From a virus, in the IMG/VR virus record IMGVR_UViG_3300019776_000910, positions 1 to 24,610 of that record: 24,610 nucleotides of DNA, one strand, 5' to 3'. The position numbers and the translations under genes are program-made. The notes under the pieces were generated by a model, which was not told the DNA's origin, did no database searches, and worked only from the letters and a program-made list of their open reading frames with translations. This document shows, piece after piece, positions 7,011 through 15,257 of the stretch. Positions within the stretch are counted from its first letter, which is position 1. Every line of letters begins with the position of its first letter.

Positions 7011-8393
7011 ATGGCACAAATAGGACCAGATTATACCTATAATACTGATGCTACTATAGCTCCAGCTACTCTACGTAAGATTGCTATTATAGCACGTAAA
7101 AATCCACAAGCTGCTTCTACAATATCAGCAATACTCGGTGTTGGAGATTCTATACCCGGTCTTAATATAAATGCAAATGCAAGTCAAATACTTAACGGTT
7201 TTGATTCATACATGAGAAATTTAATCCTTACTCAATTTTCTCAAGAGCTTGCTATAGCTCAAGCACAATTTGGAACAGGCGGATCAGGTGGCGGAGGTTC
7301 TAGCGGGAATTATAGCTTTTCTATTTTTGATCAAGCCTCTCAAAGTGTTAATAACTATTTAGATCAAATATCAACAACAACAGGTGTTTATTTAGGTGCT
7401 GCAAGTACTAGTATTACAAAAGGTATAAAAGATATAATGAAACCGGTATCCCCTTTTATCGGTACCTCTTTAGGAACTTTATCTCAAATTGTTAAAGACC
7501 CTCTCGGATCTTTAGCTCGGTTACCAGATTATATGTTACGAATAGTAGAAAGTATTAGCCCGGCAGCTGCCGCTACTATTGAAAAGTTTTTTAAATCCCA
7601 AAAAATGTCAAATCTTACAAGACTGCCTAGTTTAGTTTTTGGAAGTATAAGAAGTGTAATTCAAGCTATTGATTACGCTTTAGCCTTCCCTGCTATGATT
7701 ATATCAGATTTGTATAATCTTGTATCTGATATAATGGAAGGAGTAGCTGATTTAATTGACCAAATACTCAATCAAGTTATACAATTTATATATGATTCAT
7801 TATTTGGTTGGCTGGATGATATATTTCCTCTTTCAGAAATTTTAGAACTGTTAGGGGAAATTAATGGTTTACTTGGACAAATCGGGGGTATAACAACAGC
7901 GCTATTTGGAACAAATTTTATATCAAGTTATACATTTAATTTACAAGGATATATTACAGGTATTACTAGTGCTCTTTCAAACCCAATGACTTTAATCAAT
8001 ACCTATTTACCAAATCAGGTACAAGATGTTTTATTTACATTACGGAATCCTGCACAGCTTGTAAATAAAATGATACCAACTGAATTAACTAACTTCTTAG
8101 GTAAAATACAACAGGTCACAGGTATTGGGTTAAACGGTAATATGGGTTATAGTTTTCTAGGGGTTTTAGAAGCTTTTAAAGGTGGTATTGTTGGTAATAT
8201 CGTTCGAAACTTTTCAAATCAGTATCGTATATTAACACCACTTTTAGGACTTACTTCGAATACAGGTGGTGCCGCGGCAGCACCAGGAAGTATACCTGCT
8301 TATTTAAACTCGATAACTAATTCTTTAGTTACTCACGGTATCTTGCAACCACAGAGTGTACCACCTGCTATATTGGCACCGCAAGGCCCGTAA
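7011..8393 (+). CDS. Hypothetical virion protein with hydrophobic and helical segments
   Basis: 460 residues, not assigned to a family. Residues 1-85 are helical (TLRKIAIIARKNPQAASTISAILG; MRNLILTQFSQELAIAQAQF). A Gly/Ser linker (TGGSGGGGSSG) follows at about 88-100. From about 220 to 305 comes a long run of amphipathic or hydrophobic helices rich in Ile, Leu and Asp (AMIISDLYNLVSDIMEG, LIDQILNQVIQFIYDSLFGW, ILELLGEINGLLGQIGGIT), and the end is Pro-rich. No cleavable signal is seen. It lies directly upstream of the hub, so a baseplate, tail-tube-lumen or membrane-contacting role is reasonable but unproven. It is short for a T4-type tape measure. A GTTAAATA octamer precedes the ATG by 8 bases. 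Confidence 0.65.
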   Translation: MAQIGPDYTYNTDATIAPATLRKIAIIARKNPQAASTISAILGVGDSIPGLNINANASQILNGFDSYMRNLILTQFSQELAIAQAQFGTGGSGGGGSSGNYSFSIFDQASQSVNNYLDQISTTTGVYLGAASTSITKGIKDIMKPVSPFIGTSLGTLSQIVKDPLGSLARLPDYMLRIVESISPAAAATIEKFFKSQKMSNLTRLPSLVFGSIRSVIQAIDYALAFPAMIISDLYNLVSDIMEGVADLIDQILNQVIQFIYDSLFGWLDDIFPLSEILELLGEINGLLGQIGGITTALFGTNFISSYTFNLQGYITGITSALSNPMTLINTYLPNQVQDVLFTLRNPAQLVNKMIPTELTNFLGKIQQVTGIGLNGNMGYSFLGVLEAFKGGIVGNIVRNFSNQYRILTPLLGLTSNTGGAAAAPGSIPAYLNSITNSLVTHGILQPQSVPPAILAPQGP

Positions 8394-8439
8394 GGACATT
8401 TGTTGATAAAAATAAAAAAAGTTTTAAGTAATAATAAAA

Positions 8440-11100
8440 ATGAGAGACACAAAACAATATTTTGGAAATTATTTAGGTTTGTGTATTAATAATGACGATC
8501 CTGAAAAACGCGGTCGCGTACAAATTTTTATACCGCACGTTTTACCTGCTTTATATGATGATTGGAATGCTGTTGAAGCGGATATAAAACTTTTATGTGT
8601 TGGGGATAATTTACCAAATAGCTTAAAGGCGGATATGGTAAAAAAATTAATGGAGGTTTTACCTTGGGCTGAATGTGCATCTCCTGTTATTGGTCAAGCA
8701 TCTCCAGGCACTTTAGTAGATCCAGGTGGTGCCAATTACTTTTGTCAATCTCCTAACCCTTATGGTCAACCGGATGTTGCATTTACGGGTATTGGTAATA
8801 CAGGTACTTTTTCTGCTGGAGGTGGCGGAATTATTAATAATGCAGTATCAGGTGGCGTAGGGGGCAATTGGGCAGGGTCTTTAGATAAAATATCGCAAAT
8901 ATTACCCCCCGGGACGTGGGACCCTTCCTCTCAAAAACGACCCGGTCAACAAACATCATCTGGGAATACATCAGACCATTATCAAGGTAATGATAAAGCA
9001 TATGCGGTAGATTTAGGACTTAATTCAAGCTTTGGAGGAAATAGTGAAACAGCAACACAAACAGCTATACAAATAACTAATAACGTTCTTGCACAATCAG
9101 GAAAACCCCCAATTACCTCTTGGGATGCATATAAAGGATCTAAATTTCAAATTACTACCCCTGATAACTATAGAGTGCAAATTATATGGGAATCAAATGT
9201 TGGTGGTAACCACTACGATCATATACATGTAGGGGTTGAATATAAGGGCAAATTAGCCGATCTCGGTACTGGAGGAACTGGTGGTGGGGCTGGTACTGGA
9301 TCTACGAGCTCTTATAGTCCCGCTCTACAACATTCATCTTCTTGCTTACGCACTGGCTCTGGTGGACAGACACCAATACCAAAACAAACACCACCTGTTG
9401 ACGATGAAAGTATGAACCGGCTCGGACCAGATCCAGCAGTGGCTGCTGGAGGTGGCACTCTTTCAGTTCCTGGTGTCGGACAAGGCGGCGCTCCTGGGAC
9501 ATCTGGTGGCTCAAGCATTGAAAATTTATCTTTTCGTAGTAATCAAAACGGGGTAACTTTAAATATTGATACAGATGGTATAGGTGATCCAGGTTTTAAC
9601 GACCCTACGAGACAAGGACAAACAAGTGTACCAGGTTTAAATGCTAACACGCAAGCTTTTTTTGTTTTACCTAATTTACCTGAGTATTATAAATATAAAG
9701 GTAAAGTAGTTTATGCAGTAAATAATACAACAAATAAAAGTATATTAGGTATTGTAGGAGATTATGGCCCGACTAACAAAGGTTTTGGTGAAATGTCTTT
9801 ATATGCCGCCCGACAGTTAGGGGTTTGGACCGACGGAATGGGTAATAGTGCAAATACCGATCATGATGTTGAATTTTTAGTTTTTGGAGACAGTCCTGAG
9901 TTTAATAGCGGTTTCAATCCCGCGGATTTACAAGCTTATGGTACTTCTCAAAATATAAGTGCAAATCAAGCATCAGCTTTACAAGTAGGTAATGGTGCAC
10001 CATCTCCACTTGCTGTATCTGATCCATGGCCGGCTACACCAACAATTAATATGAATAATATGGCATCAGGGGTGTTCACTTACCCTAATGCTGGTGCTCA
10101 GCTCTGGGTCTTCTTTAGAGAAGGTAATCCGAGATTTCCTGTCTATTTTGCAGCTAGTTACGGACAAAGTGAGTGGCAATCAGTATATCGTTATAATGTA
10201 GATGATAAAGGAATAGCTGAAGATATTTTTGGTTATAAGCCTGTAACTACACCTCAAGAACAAACAATTTCAAATCAAGGTACTATGAAATTTGGTCCAG
10301 GAGCTATAAGATGGACAAACCATATAGATTTTAATAATGTTCTTAACGATGAACAATCTATAGGAATGTTTCATTTAGATGGTAGTGGAATAAATTTAGG
10401 TATTGGTTGGGATTCCTATTATAGTGCATATGATAGAAGAGATACTATAGTAGGAGATGAATTTAAAACAGTAGGTGGTTATAGTCAGCAATTATACTAC
10501 GGTGGGGTTAATATGTATATAATGGGTAATTTTGTTTTTACTGTTGGATCCCACACTCAATCATCCATTAATGCAGCAAATGAAATCAATCAAATCTTTG
10601 AGAATGCCCTTAAACCTTTAGCTGAAAAACAATCTACAGGTTATGGAAAAGATTGTAAGCAACCTGGTAGTGGTGGAAGTGGCGGTGAAGGTGAGGGCGG
10701 TGAAACTTTTGACGAAAATTTACCCCCGCTAGATCCTCTTCCAGAGGATAATTTACCTGAAATTGATACTGTAGACCCGAATAGTGCAGAGGATAATTTA
10801 GTTCAATTTACTGATACTGATGATTTAGGACGGCCTATTGATGAAAATGGAAATCTTATAGACGGCACCTATTTTAATACACAATCAATAAACGAAACGG
10901 ATTATACAAATCAAAAACAAAAAGCGTTAGATTCTTTAGCGAATAAAATACTTACTGCTGGCGGGTTTGATAAACTTCCCCCTGAAACACAAAAAAGAAT
11001 AAATGATTTAGGATCAAATTTAGAAAAATTTGAAATAGCAAGATTTGGAAAACCTATACCCATCACTGGCAACGCTACAGTTACTGAACCATTAGAATAA
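8440..11100 (+). CDS. 5: Baseplate hub/spike protein (gp5-like) with M15-type peptidase and GH75-like domains
   Basis: 886 residues (T4 gp5 has 575). The gp5/VgrG-type OB fold opens at 8-35 (YLGLCINNDDPEKRGRVQIF) and reaches LPWAECASPVIG at 74-85 (T4: LPWMSVIQPIT). It then appears to resume at 545-575 with FTYPNAGAQLWVFFREGNPR, matching the T4 strand pair around VEGTRVYGHF. Between them are two putative wall-degrading domains. At 175-270 is a LAS/M15-type peptidase: H180 and D191 in SDHYQG...YAVDLG, H261 and H263 in DHIHVG. At 365-490 is a GH75 (chitosanase)-like fold: IDTDGIGDPG, IVGDYGP with D441, GFGEMSLYAARQLG with E451. After residue 575 come a short strand-repeat region (TVGGYSQQLYYGG) and a long acidic tail. 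It should sit at the tail tip and open the host envelope. T4 gp5 carries one lysozyme, placed after its OB fold; the double insertion is inferred from motifs. Confidence 0.86.
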   Translation: MRDTKQYFGNYLGLCINNDDPEKRGRVQIFIPHVLPALYDDWNAVEADIKLLCVGDNLPNSLKADMVKKLMEVLPWAECASPVIGQASPGTLVDPGGANYFCQSPNPYGQPDVAFTGIGNTGTFSAGGGGIINNAVSGGVGGNWAGSLDKISQILPPGTWDPSSQKRPGQQTSSGNTSDHYQGNDKAYAVDLGLNSSFGGNSETATQTAIQITNNVLAQSGKPPITSWDAYKGSKFQITTPDNYRVQIIWESNVGGNHYDHIHVGVEYKGKLADLGTGGTGGGAGTGSTSSYSPALQHSSSCLRTGSGGQTPIPKQTPPVDDESMNRLGPDPAVAAGGGTLSVPGVGQGGAPGTSGGSSIENLSFRSNQNGVTLNIDTDGIGDPGFNDPTRQGQTSVPGLNANTQAFFVLPNLPEYYKYKGKVVYAVNNTTNKSILGIVGDYGPTNKGFGEMSLYAARQLGVWTDGMGNSANTDHDVEFLVFGDSPEFNSGFNPADLQAYGTSQNISANQASALQVGNGAPSPLAVSDPWPATPTINMNNMASGVFTYPNAGAQLWVFFREGNPRFPVYFAASYGQSEWQSVYRYNVDDKGIAEDIFGYKPVTTPQEQTISNQGTMKFGPGAIRWTNHIDFNNVLNDEQSIGMFHLDGSGINLGIGWDSYYSAYDRRDTIVGDEFKTVGGYSQQLYYGGVNMYIMGNFVFTVGSHTQSSINAANEINQIFENALKPLAEKQSTGYGKDCKQPGSGGSGGEGEGGETFDENLPPLDPLPEDNLPEIDTVDPNSAEDNLVQFTDTDDLGRPIDENGNLIDGTYFNTQSINETDYTNQKQKALDSLANKILTAGGFDKLPPETQKRINDLGSNLEKFEIARFGKPIPITGNATVTEPLE

Positions 11101-11138
11101 TCTAGCCTTTTTAAAATAGTAAAATAATTAATTTTAAT

Positions 11139-11465
11139 ATGCCAAAAACACAACCTTGTCCATTTTGTCAAGAAGGAGCACCAGGGGATAGAGGAGTTTT
11201 AGTCAATAGAGTCGGTAAAGTTACCTCTAGTATTACTGGATGGTTTCAAAGAACTTTAGGTATTCGAATACCTATCAGTAGTGTTATACAGTATATGAGA
11301 GAACGGTCTCCGGTACCTAAAGAAGAAATTATAGAAAAATGCGGGTATTGTAAAAACGAAAGAATTATAGAAGATCCGAATGATGATACAGAAATAGAAT
11401 TTCAAGTCGCAGTTACTTTAACATCACAGGCAGATAAAATTGCTGAACTCGAAGCATTATTATAA
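11139..11465 (+). CDS. Small protein with paired CxxC motifs, probably zinc-binding
   Basis: 108 residues. CPFC at 7-10 and CGYC at 68-71 give four cysteines arranged as a split zinc ribbon around a helical core (SSITGWFQRTLGIRIPISSVIQYMRERS). The C-terminus is acidic and helical (TSQADKIAELEALL). It lies 38 bases after the hub gene and 6 bases before the spike-like gene, so co-expression and a small structural or assembly role at the baseplate centre are likely. No known T4 counterpart is recognised. The leader is A+T-rich (GTAAAATAATTAATTTTAAT) with no Shine-Dalgarno sequence. Confidence 0.72.
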   Translation: MPKTQPCPFCQEGAPGDRGVLVNRVGKVTSSITGWFQRTLGIRIPISSVIQYMRERSPVPKEEIIEKCGYCKNERIIEDPNDDTEIEFQVAVTLTSQADKIAELEALL

Positions 11466-11471
11466 TAATTT

Positions 11472-12566
11472 ATGGGTGGAAATTTAATATTTAAAACGTC
11501 AGGAGATATATTGCTAAAGGCAGGTCACACCATGCCTCAGGATCAGTCGTATAGAATTGATTACTGTGCATTACCTGCAGGAGGGGGATTAGCGGGCGGT
11601 CAGGATTATAAAAAAGACGGAGCAAACAACTTCCCAATACCATACGGTACTGCTTGTAATAGTGTAAAACGGCTTAATATTCCCCCGCGGGCTGGGGCTG
11701 GTACTCTATCTTTTGCTGCTGGTAATGGTATTTCTTTTACTGCAGGTAGTCCTCAAGGTATCGACTTTGTAACCTCAGGACACTTTAGTGTAAATGCTCC
11801 AACAGCCGAAATACCTGCAGTGCAATTGTCTCTTGGCTCAGATCAAGGACAAACAACTATTGCAGGTAATAGTGTAACAATGCTCGCAAAAGCTGTTAAT
11901 ATCGGTACACAGGCTGATAGCGGGGAACAAAGTACTGTTTTTATACGAGGTGGTTTAGGAATTCATGGAGATGCAATTTGTAATGGAAATCTTCATGGAG
12001 AAACCGTATCCTGTGTTACATTAGCCGGAGTTAAGGAAAAAGTATATATAGGTTCCGGTGGAGGTGGGTCGGGTACTAACACTTACGGAGGCCCGGGGTT
12101 TTGGGGCGGACCAGCTGTGGAAGGTATTATAGCAGGAATTCGACAAACAGTTAGTTATTTCCTTATGCAGGGACCTGCACATCCAAAGTTTTCACAACAA
12201 ATTACCGCCCCTAGGTACTGGCTTGGAGGATCCGATGCTATTATAAATGCAGCTTACTCAGCAAGACCAATAGAAAAAATACCTACCGGTATTACATTTA
12301 CTCTCGGTTTTATACCCGGTCTTGTTTGGAACTGGCCTCATATACATGCAACACCTGACGATCAACATTTTCACGAGCATGATCAACTTAAAATGGAATT
12401 GTATGATGATTCAAGAGCTCTTCGAAAGGCTCAAGCTCGAAGATCAGCTCAACCTTCACCTAAAAAATATGAAAAATCTATTCTAGATATTATAGAAGAA
12501 TTCATACAGATGTTAGCACAAATTTTTACAGGGGCTTGGAATCAACTTGGTACTTTTATAAAATAA
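11472..12566 (+). CDS. Baseplate spike-like protein with histidine cluster
   Basis: 364 residues. The N-terminal 200 are short beta repeats ending in Gly (GNLIFKTSGDILLKAG, IAGNSVTMLAKAVNIG, STVFIRGGLGIHGDAICNGNLHG), like the trimeric beta-helix of gp5C/VgrG spikes. A Gly-rich linker (SGGGGSG) leads to a second part with WPHIHATPDDQHFHEHDQ near residues 290-307, holding five histidines in HxH-type spacing. Spike tips of P2 gpV and phi92 gp138 bind iron through HxH motifs, so metal binding is plausible, but here the cluster is not at the extreme C-terminus. The last 60 residues are helical (SILDIIEEFIQMLAQIF). It may be the central spike or a hub cap partner of the preceding two genes. It ends 2 bases from a convergent gene. 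Confidence 0.7.
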   Translation: MGGNLIFKTSGDILLKAGHTMPQDQSYRIDYCALPAGGGLAGGQDYKKDGANNFPIPYGTACNSVKRLNIPPRAGAGTLSFAAGNGISFTAGSPQGIDFVTSGHFSVNAPTAEIPAVQLSLGSDQGQTTIAGNSVTMLAKAVNIGTQADSGEQSTVFIRGGLGIHGDAICNGNLHGETVSCVTLAGVKEKVYIGSGGGGSGTNTYGGPGFWGGPAVEGIIAGIRQTVSYFLMQGPAHPKFSQQITAPRYWLGGSDAIINAAYSARPIEKIPTGITFTLGFIPGLVWNWPHIHATPDDQHFHEHDQLKMELYDDSRALRKAQARRSAQPSPKKYEKSILDIIEEFIQMLAQIFTGAWNQLGTFIK

Positions 12567-12568
12567 CC

Positions 12569-13081
12569 TTAGTACATTTGTTTTAAATTATTTACGTAGA
12601 AGGTTATTATTTTTTCGTTTGTTTCATACGGATTATTATAAATATCATTCATAGTAACTGTCTGAATAAATTCATTAAATCTAATATTATTTTTGATCAT
12701 CTCGTCTGGTAAAGTAAAGGTATCAAAAGCTGATAATTCTCTTAACTTAACATCTATTGAACAAGGAGAAGCTGCAACAGTATGGTATCCAGATATATTT
12801 TGTTGCATTGTATTAGTAAAGTCTTTTTGATAATCTATTATAAATTGACCGTATGTTTCTGGGTCAAAATCTTCTGGAACTTCTACGTCATGTAGAGTAG
12901 GAAATTTATAATCAGGACCAAAGTACTTTAATTTCAACCGTTCATAAGGATTAACAGGCTGACCAGATAGTGATTGTGCAGCAGAAAAAAGAGCTGTTTG
13001 AGTAAATCTCTCTACGGCTTCAGGTGCTATAGCAGATAATCTTTGTAAAAGAGCAGTATCAAAACCTTTATAATATTCCAT
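12569..13081 (-). CDS. Hypothetical protein
   Basis: 170 residues from ATG at 13081, no recognised family. The N-terminal half is helical (FDTALLQRLSAIAPEAVERFTQTALFSAAQSL), followed by YERLKLKYFGPDYKFPTLHDVEVPEDFDPETYG and a C-terminal Tyr/Asn-rich stretch. It reads like a soluble globular protein. TATAAACT on the minus strand lies 9 bases before the ATG and may be its promoter. It is separated by 36 bases from the upstream leftward gene and converges with the spike-like gene, so it closes the virion block. Confidence 0.65.
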   Translation of the reverse strand: MEYYKGFDTALLQRLSAIAPEAVERFTQTALFSAAQSLSGQPVNPYERLKLKYFGPDYKFPTLHDVEVPEDFDPETYGQFIIDYQKDFTNTMQQNISGYHTVAASPCSIDVKLRELSAFDTFTLPDEMIKNNIRFNEFIQTVTMNDIYNNPYETNEKIITFYVNNLKQMY

Positions 13082-13117
13082 AGACTATAGTTTATATTAA
13101 CTACAGCTAAATTACAA

Positions 13118-13603
13118 CTAACAAAACATCTCTCCTAAGAACCCTTCCCACTTTTCATGATGAGCCGCTATATCAGGCTGTTTATTTGATTTATACACGG
13201 ATTTAGAGAGATTACGGTAAAACATGGGAGAGGGTGCTCCGTGACGCAAGAATCTATGTTCTAATGCTTTATAAAAGAAGGATAATGATATAAGTGTCTT
13301 ACTAGCAAGGGTTAAGGGATCATCTCTATGAACATAAGGCAAAGGATTAGGTTCGTCTATCATTTGACTAACAGTAACACCCACTCTATGACATTCGTCT
13401 TCTGAAGAAGCAAACCTTGCAGTTAAACAAACTAAACAAATAACATCTATAGGATTAGAAGATAAAAATTTATCTGACTTTATAGTAATTTGTTCACCGA
13501 TAGCTTGACGTAATGCCGTGTGAAGCGAGTTATCACCTTTGTAAAAGTCTCTTATTCTCTTACAATCATCTGGGTCGTAAAGCTCATCGATGAGAGCGTT
13601 CAC
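13118..13603 (-). CDS. Hypothetical protein
   Basis: 161 residues from a GTG start. Not assigned to a family. It is mainly helical with several cysteines (C14, then VICLVCLTARFASSEDEC) and a conserved-looking aromatic end (HHEKWEGFLGEMFC). The start is supported by the minus-strand octamer AATAAATA ending 5 bases before the GTG. That same octamer and start form one arm of a long inverted repeat shared with the divergent endonuclease gene. A zinc site is conceivable from the Cys/His content but no clear motif exists. Confidence 0.66.
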   Translation of the reverse strand: MNALIDELYDPDDCKRIRDFYKGDNSLHTALRQAIGEQITIKSDKFLSSNPIDVICLVCLTARFASSEDECHRVGVTVSQMIDEPNPLPYVHRDDPLTLASKTLISLSFFYKALEHRFLRHGAPSPMFYRNLSKSVYKSNKQPDIAAHHEKWEGFLGEMFC

Positions 13604-13652
13604 GTTAATATTTATTTGCCGATAGAGACTTTATTTTATAAATATTAATGTG
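13601..13652. promoter_or_regulatory. Divergent late promoters in an inverted repeat that includes both start codons
   Basis: CACGTTAATATTTAT (13601-13615) and ATAAATATTAATGTG (13638-13652) are inverted repeats matching at 14 of 15 positions. Each arm holds a late -10 octamer (AATAAATA leftward at 13609-13616, exact TATAAATA rightward at 13637-13644), five spacer bases and a GTG start codon. With T4 late spacing both transcripts would start on or beside their GTG, i.e. leaderless. Confidence 0.7.
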
Positions 13653-14435
13653 ATTCAACATATAGTTTATCAAACTACAAATCTTATTAACAATAAGAGA
13701 TATATTGGTTACCATAAACTTATAACACCTGAAAAGAAAATATATTACGGATCAAATAAGCATCTTAAAAACGCTATTAAAAAATATGGTGAGCAAAACT
13801 TTAAAAGAGAAATACTATTTACTTTTAAAACAAAAGATGAGGCTTTACAGAAAGAAGCTGAATTAGTTAACGAAAATTGGATAAAGCAAAATTCTACTTA
13901 TAATCAAGCATTAGGTGGTAGCTGTCCGCCAAACAAAACAGGTTGTAAAGAAAGTTTAACAACTTGCAATATTAAAAGTAAAATTAGTCTTAAAAAATGG
14001 CAAACAGGACAGCGAGAGCATGTTCGAGACTTATTACGTAAAAAATGGCTAGGCAAAAACAATATAATGCATATACCTGAAATTAAAGAAAAAAATGCTA
14101 AAAGTAGAACTGGCCTAAAGCGTACCGAAGAATCGAAAAATAAAATGAGTATGGCATGGACAGATGAAAGAAAAAATAAATTAAGTCAAAATAACCCAGC
14201 TAAATTAGAAAAAAATAAACTTTTAAACAGTCAAAGAATGAAACAAAATAACCCAATGTATAATAAAGATACAAGAGAAAAGAGGTTAAATAAAAAACTT
14301 ATACAGCTTAAAAACACTAAAACAAACATTATTGAACAACATATTAAAAGTGTCTGGCAAAAAGAGTTTAAGGTTAATATTTGGGATCTTTGTGCTGGTA
14401 GAGTTAAAAGCTCGAATAATTGGACAGTAGTGTAA
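13650..14435 (+). CDS. GIY-YIG homing endonuclease (Seg-like)
   Basis: 261 residues from GTG. The nuclease domain fills residues 1-95. The GIY element is IVYQTTN (Y7), the YIG element KRYIGYH (Y18-I19-G20), then IYYGSNKHLKNAIKKYG, NFKREILF (R53) and a metal-ligand glutamate in KEAELV (E71). The C-terminal part is Lys/Asn-rich with NUMOD3-like DNA-binding repeats (SRTGLKRTEESKNKMSMAW; SLTTCNIKSKISLKKW). Such free-standing enzymes cut cognate sites in related phages and spread their own gene. No intron is evident. The gene sits between a divergent and a convergent neighbour, ends immediately beside the phoH stop codon, and is strikingly A- and Lys-rich. Alternative roles (host DNA breakdown) are less likely. 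Confidence 0.88.
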   Translation: MIQHIVYQTTNLINNKRYIGYHKLITPEKKIYYGSNKHLKNAIKKYGEQNFKREILFTFKTKDEALQKEAELVNENWIKQNSTYNQALGGSCPPNKTGCKESLTTCNIKSKISLKKWQTGQREHVRDLLRKKWLGKNNIMHIPEIKEKNAKSRTGLKRTEESKNKMSMAWTDERKNKLSQNNPAKLEKNKLLNSQRMKQNNPMYNKDTREKRLNKKLIQLKNTKTNIIEQHIKSVWQKEFKVNIWDLCAGRVKSSNNWTVV

Positions 14436-15206
14436 TTACTTCTTATACATCTGAAGTTTATTTACAATAAACTTTAAAATTTCAGAACGCATAATATCTT
14501 CTTCTAATAACTCTACACAGTAAATACCTTTGTTGCGAGATTCTTCGTCGTTAAAAAGATCAAAAAGAGGCTTAAACCCTGTTTTACCCTTCTCTTTAAT
14601 ATCTGTCTGCATCGGATCTCCGCAAAATATAAACTTACTAAAATTACCCATTCTTGTAATAATAGTTTGAATTTCAGAAAATTCAGCGTTTTGCATTTCA
14701 TCAGCTATTATGTAATTAACATTAAAAGAAGCTCCTCTTAAAAAGTTAATGGGTATAGGTTTAATTCTTTGGTCATCGAATAAAAATTTAATATTATTTG
14801 CTGGTAATAATTCCTCTAATTTATCAATTAACGGCATTATAAATGGTTTAAGTTTGTCGTCAGCCTCACCGGGCAAAAAGCCCAAAGATTTAGAAGCACT
14901 TTCAACAACAGATCTTATATAAACAATTTCACTTACTTTTCTTTGGCTTAAAAGTTTTAAGCCGCAATATGTTGCAAGCATTGTTTTAGCTGTGCCGGCA
15001 GGTCCACTAATAAAAACAGCTCTAGTATCTTTATGTAATATAAGCTCAATTAGAGCTTTTTGCTTTTCCGTCCACGGTAAATCCCGAATATTAAGTTCAT
15101 GTTTGATTTTCTCCCTTTGAAACACGTATGGTGAAGTATCAGGGACCGGCGCCGTATTGCTCTCAGCGTTGTTTTTTACTCTGCGAGAGCGCTTACTTTT
15201 GCTCAT
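14436..15206 (-). CDS. phoH: PhoH-like ATPase
   Basis: 256 residues from the ATG at 15206. A frame extends upstream to 15233, but the octamer AATAAATA ending 7 bases before the inner ATG favours the shorter start, MSKSKRSRR. The N-terminal 40 residues are basic, and PWTEKQKALIELIL leads into the core. Walker A is SGPAGTAKT (K74), followed by YIRSVVESASKSLGFLPG, Walker B YIIADEMQNA, the sensor-like FIFCGDPMQTDI, and a C-terminal ELLEEDIMRSEIL. This is the PhoH family, common in marine phages. Its biochemical role in infection is not settled; RNA or nucleotide metabolism is usually proposed. It converges with the endonuclease gene with no spacing. Confidence 0.92.
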   Translation of the reverse strand: MSKSKRSRRVKNNAESNTAPVPDTSPYVFQREKIKHELNIRDLPWTEKQKALIELILHKDTRAVFISGPAGTAKTMLATYCGLKLLSQRKVSEIVYIRSVVESASKSLGFLPGEADDKLKPFIMPLIDKLEELLPANNIKFLFDDQRIKPIPINFLRGASFNVNYIIADEMQNAEFSEIQTIITRMGNFSKFIFCGDPMQTDIKEKGKTGFKPLFDLFNDEESRNKGIYCVELLEEDIMRSEILKFIVNKLQMYKK

Positions 15207-15213
15207 GCTATAA

Positions 15214-15221
15214 TATTTATT
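15214..15221 (-). promoter_or_regulatory. Late-type promoter octamer of phoH
   Basis: Minus-strand AATAAATA ends 7 bases before the ATG at 15206. It argues for this start and against the upstream in-frame codon, because the octamer would otherwise lie inside the coding region. Confidence 0.55.
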
Positions 15222-15244
15222 CTTGCCAAACAAATAAAAGGCTG

Positions 15245-15252
15245 TATAATTA
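15245..15252 (+). promoter_or_regulatory. Possible promoter octamer (TATAATTA)
   Basis: TATAATTA ends 5 bases before the ATG at 15258, divergent from the phoH octamer. It deviates from the late consensus at two positions; the spacing matches the other cases. Confidence 0.4.
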
Positions 15253-15257
15253 CTTTC

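Noticed and set aside
7011-8393. Tape measure protein call for the hydrophobic 460-residue protein
   Set aside because: It is too short for a myovirus tape measure, lacks long regular coiled coil, and its hydrophobic helices do not decide the role.
13118-13165. Possible eighth copy of the DET-AW tail (EKWEGFLGEM near the C-terminus of the 13118 gene)
   Set aside because: The DET part is missing, extra residues follow, and only the W..xxLxE[LM] spacing matches; chance is more likely.
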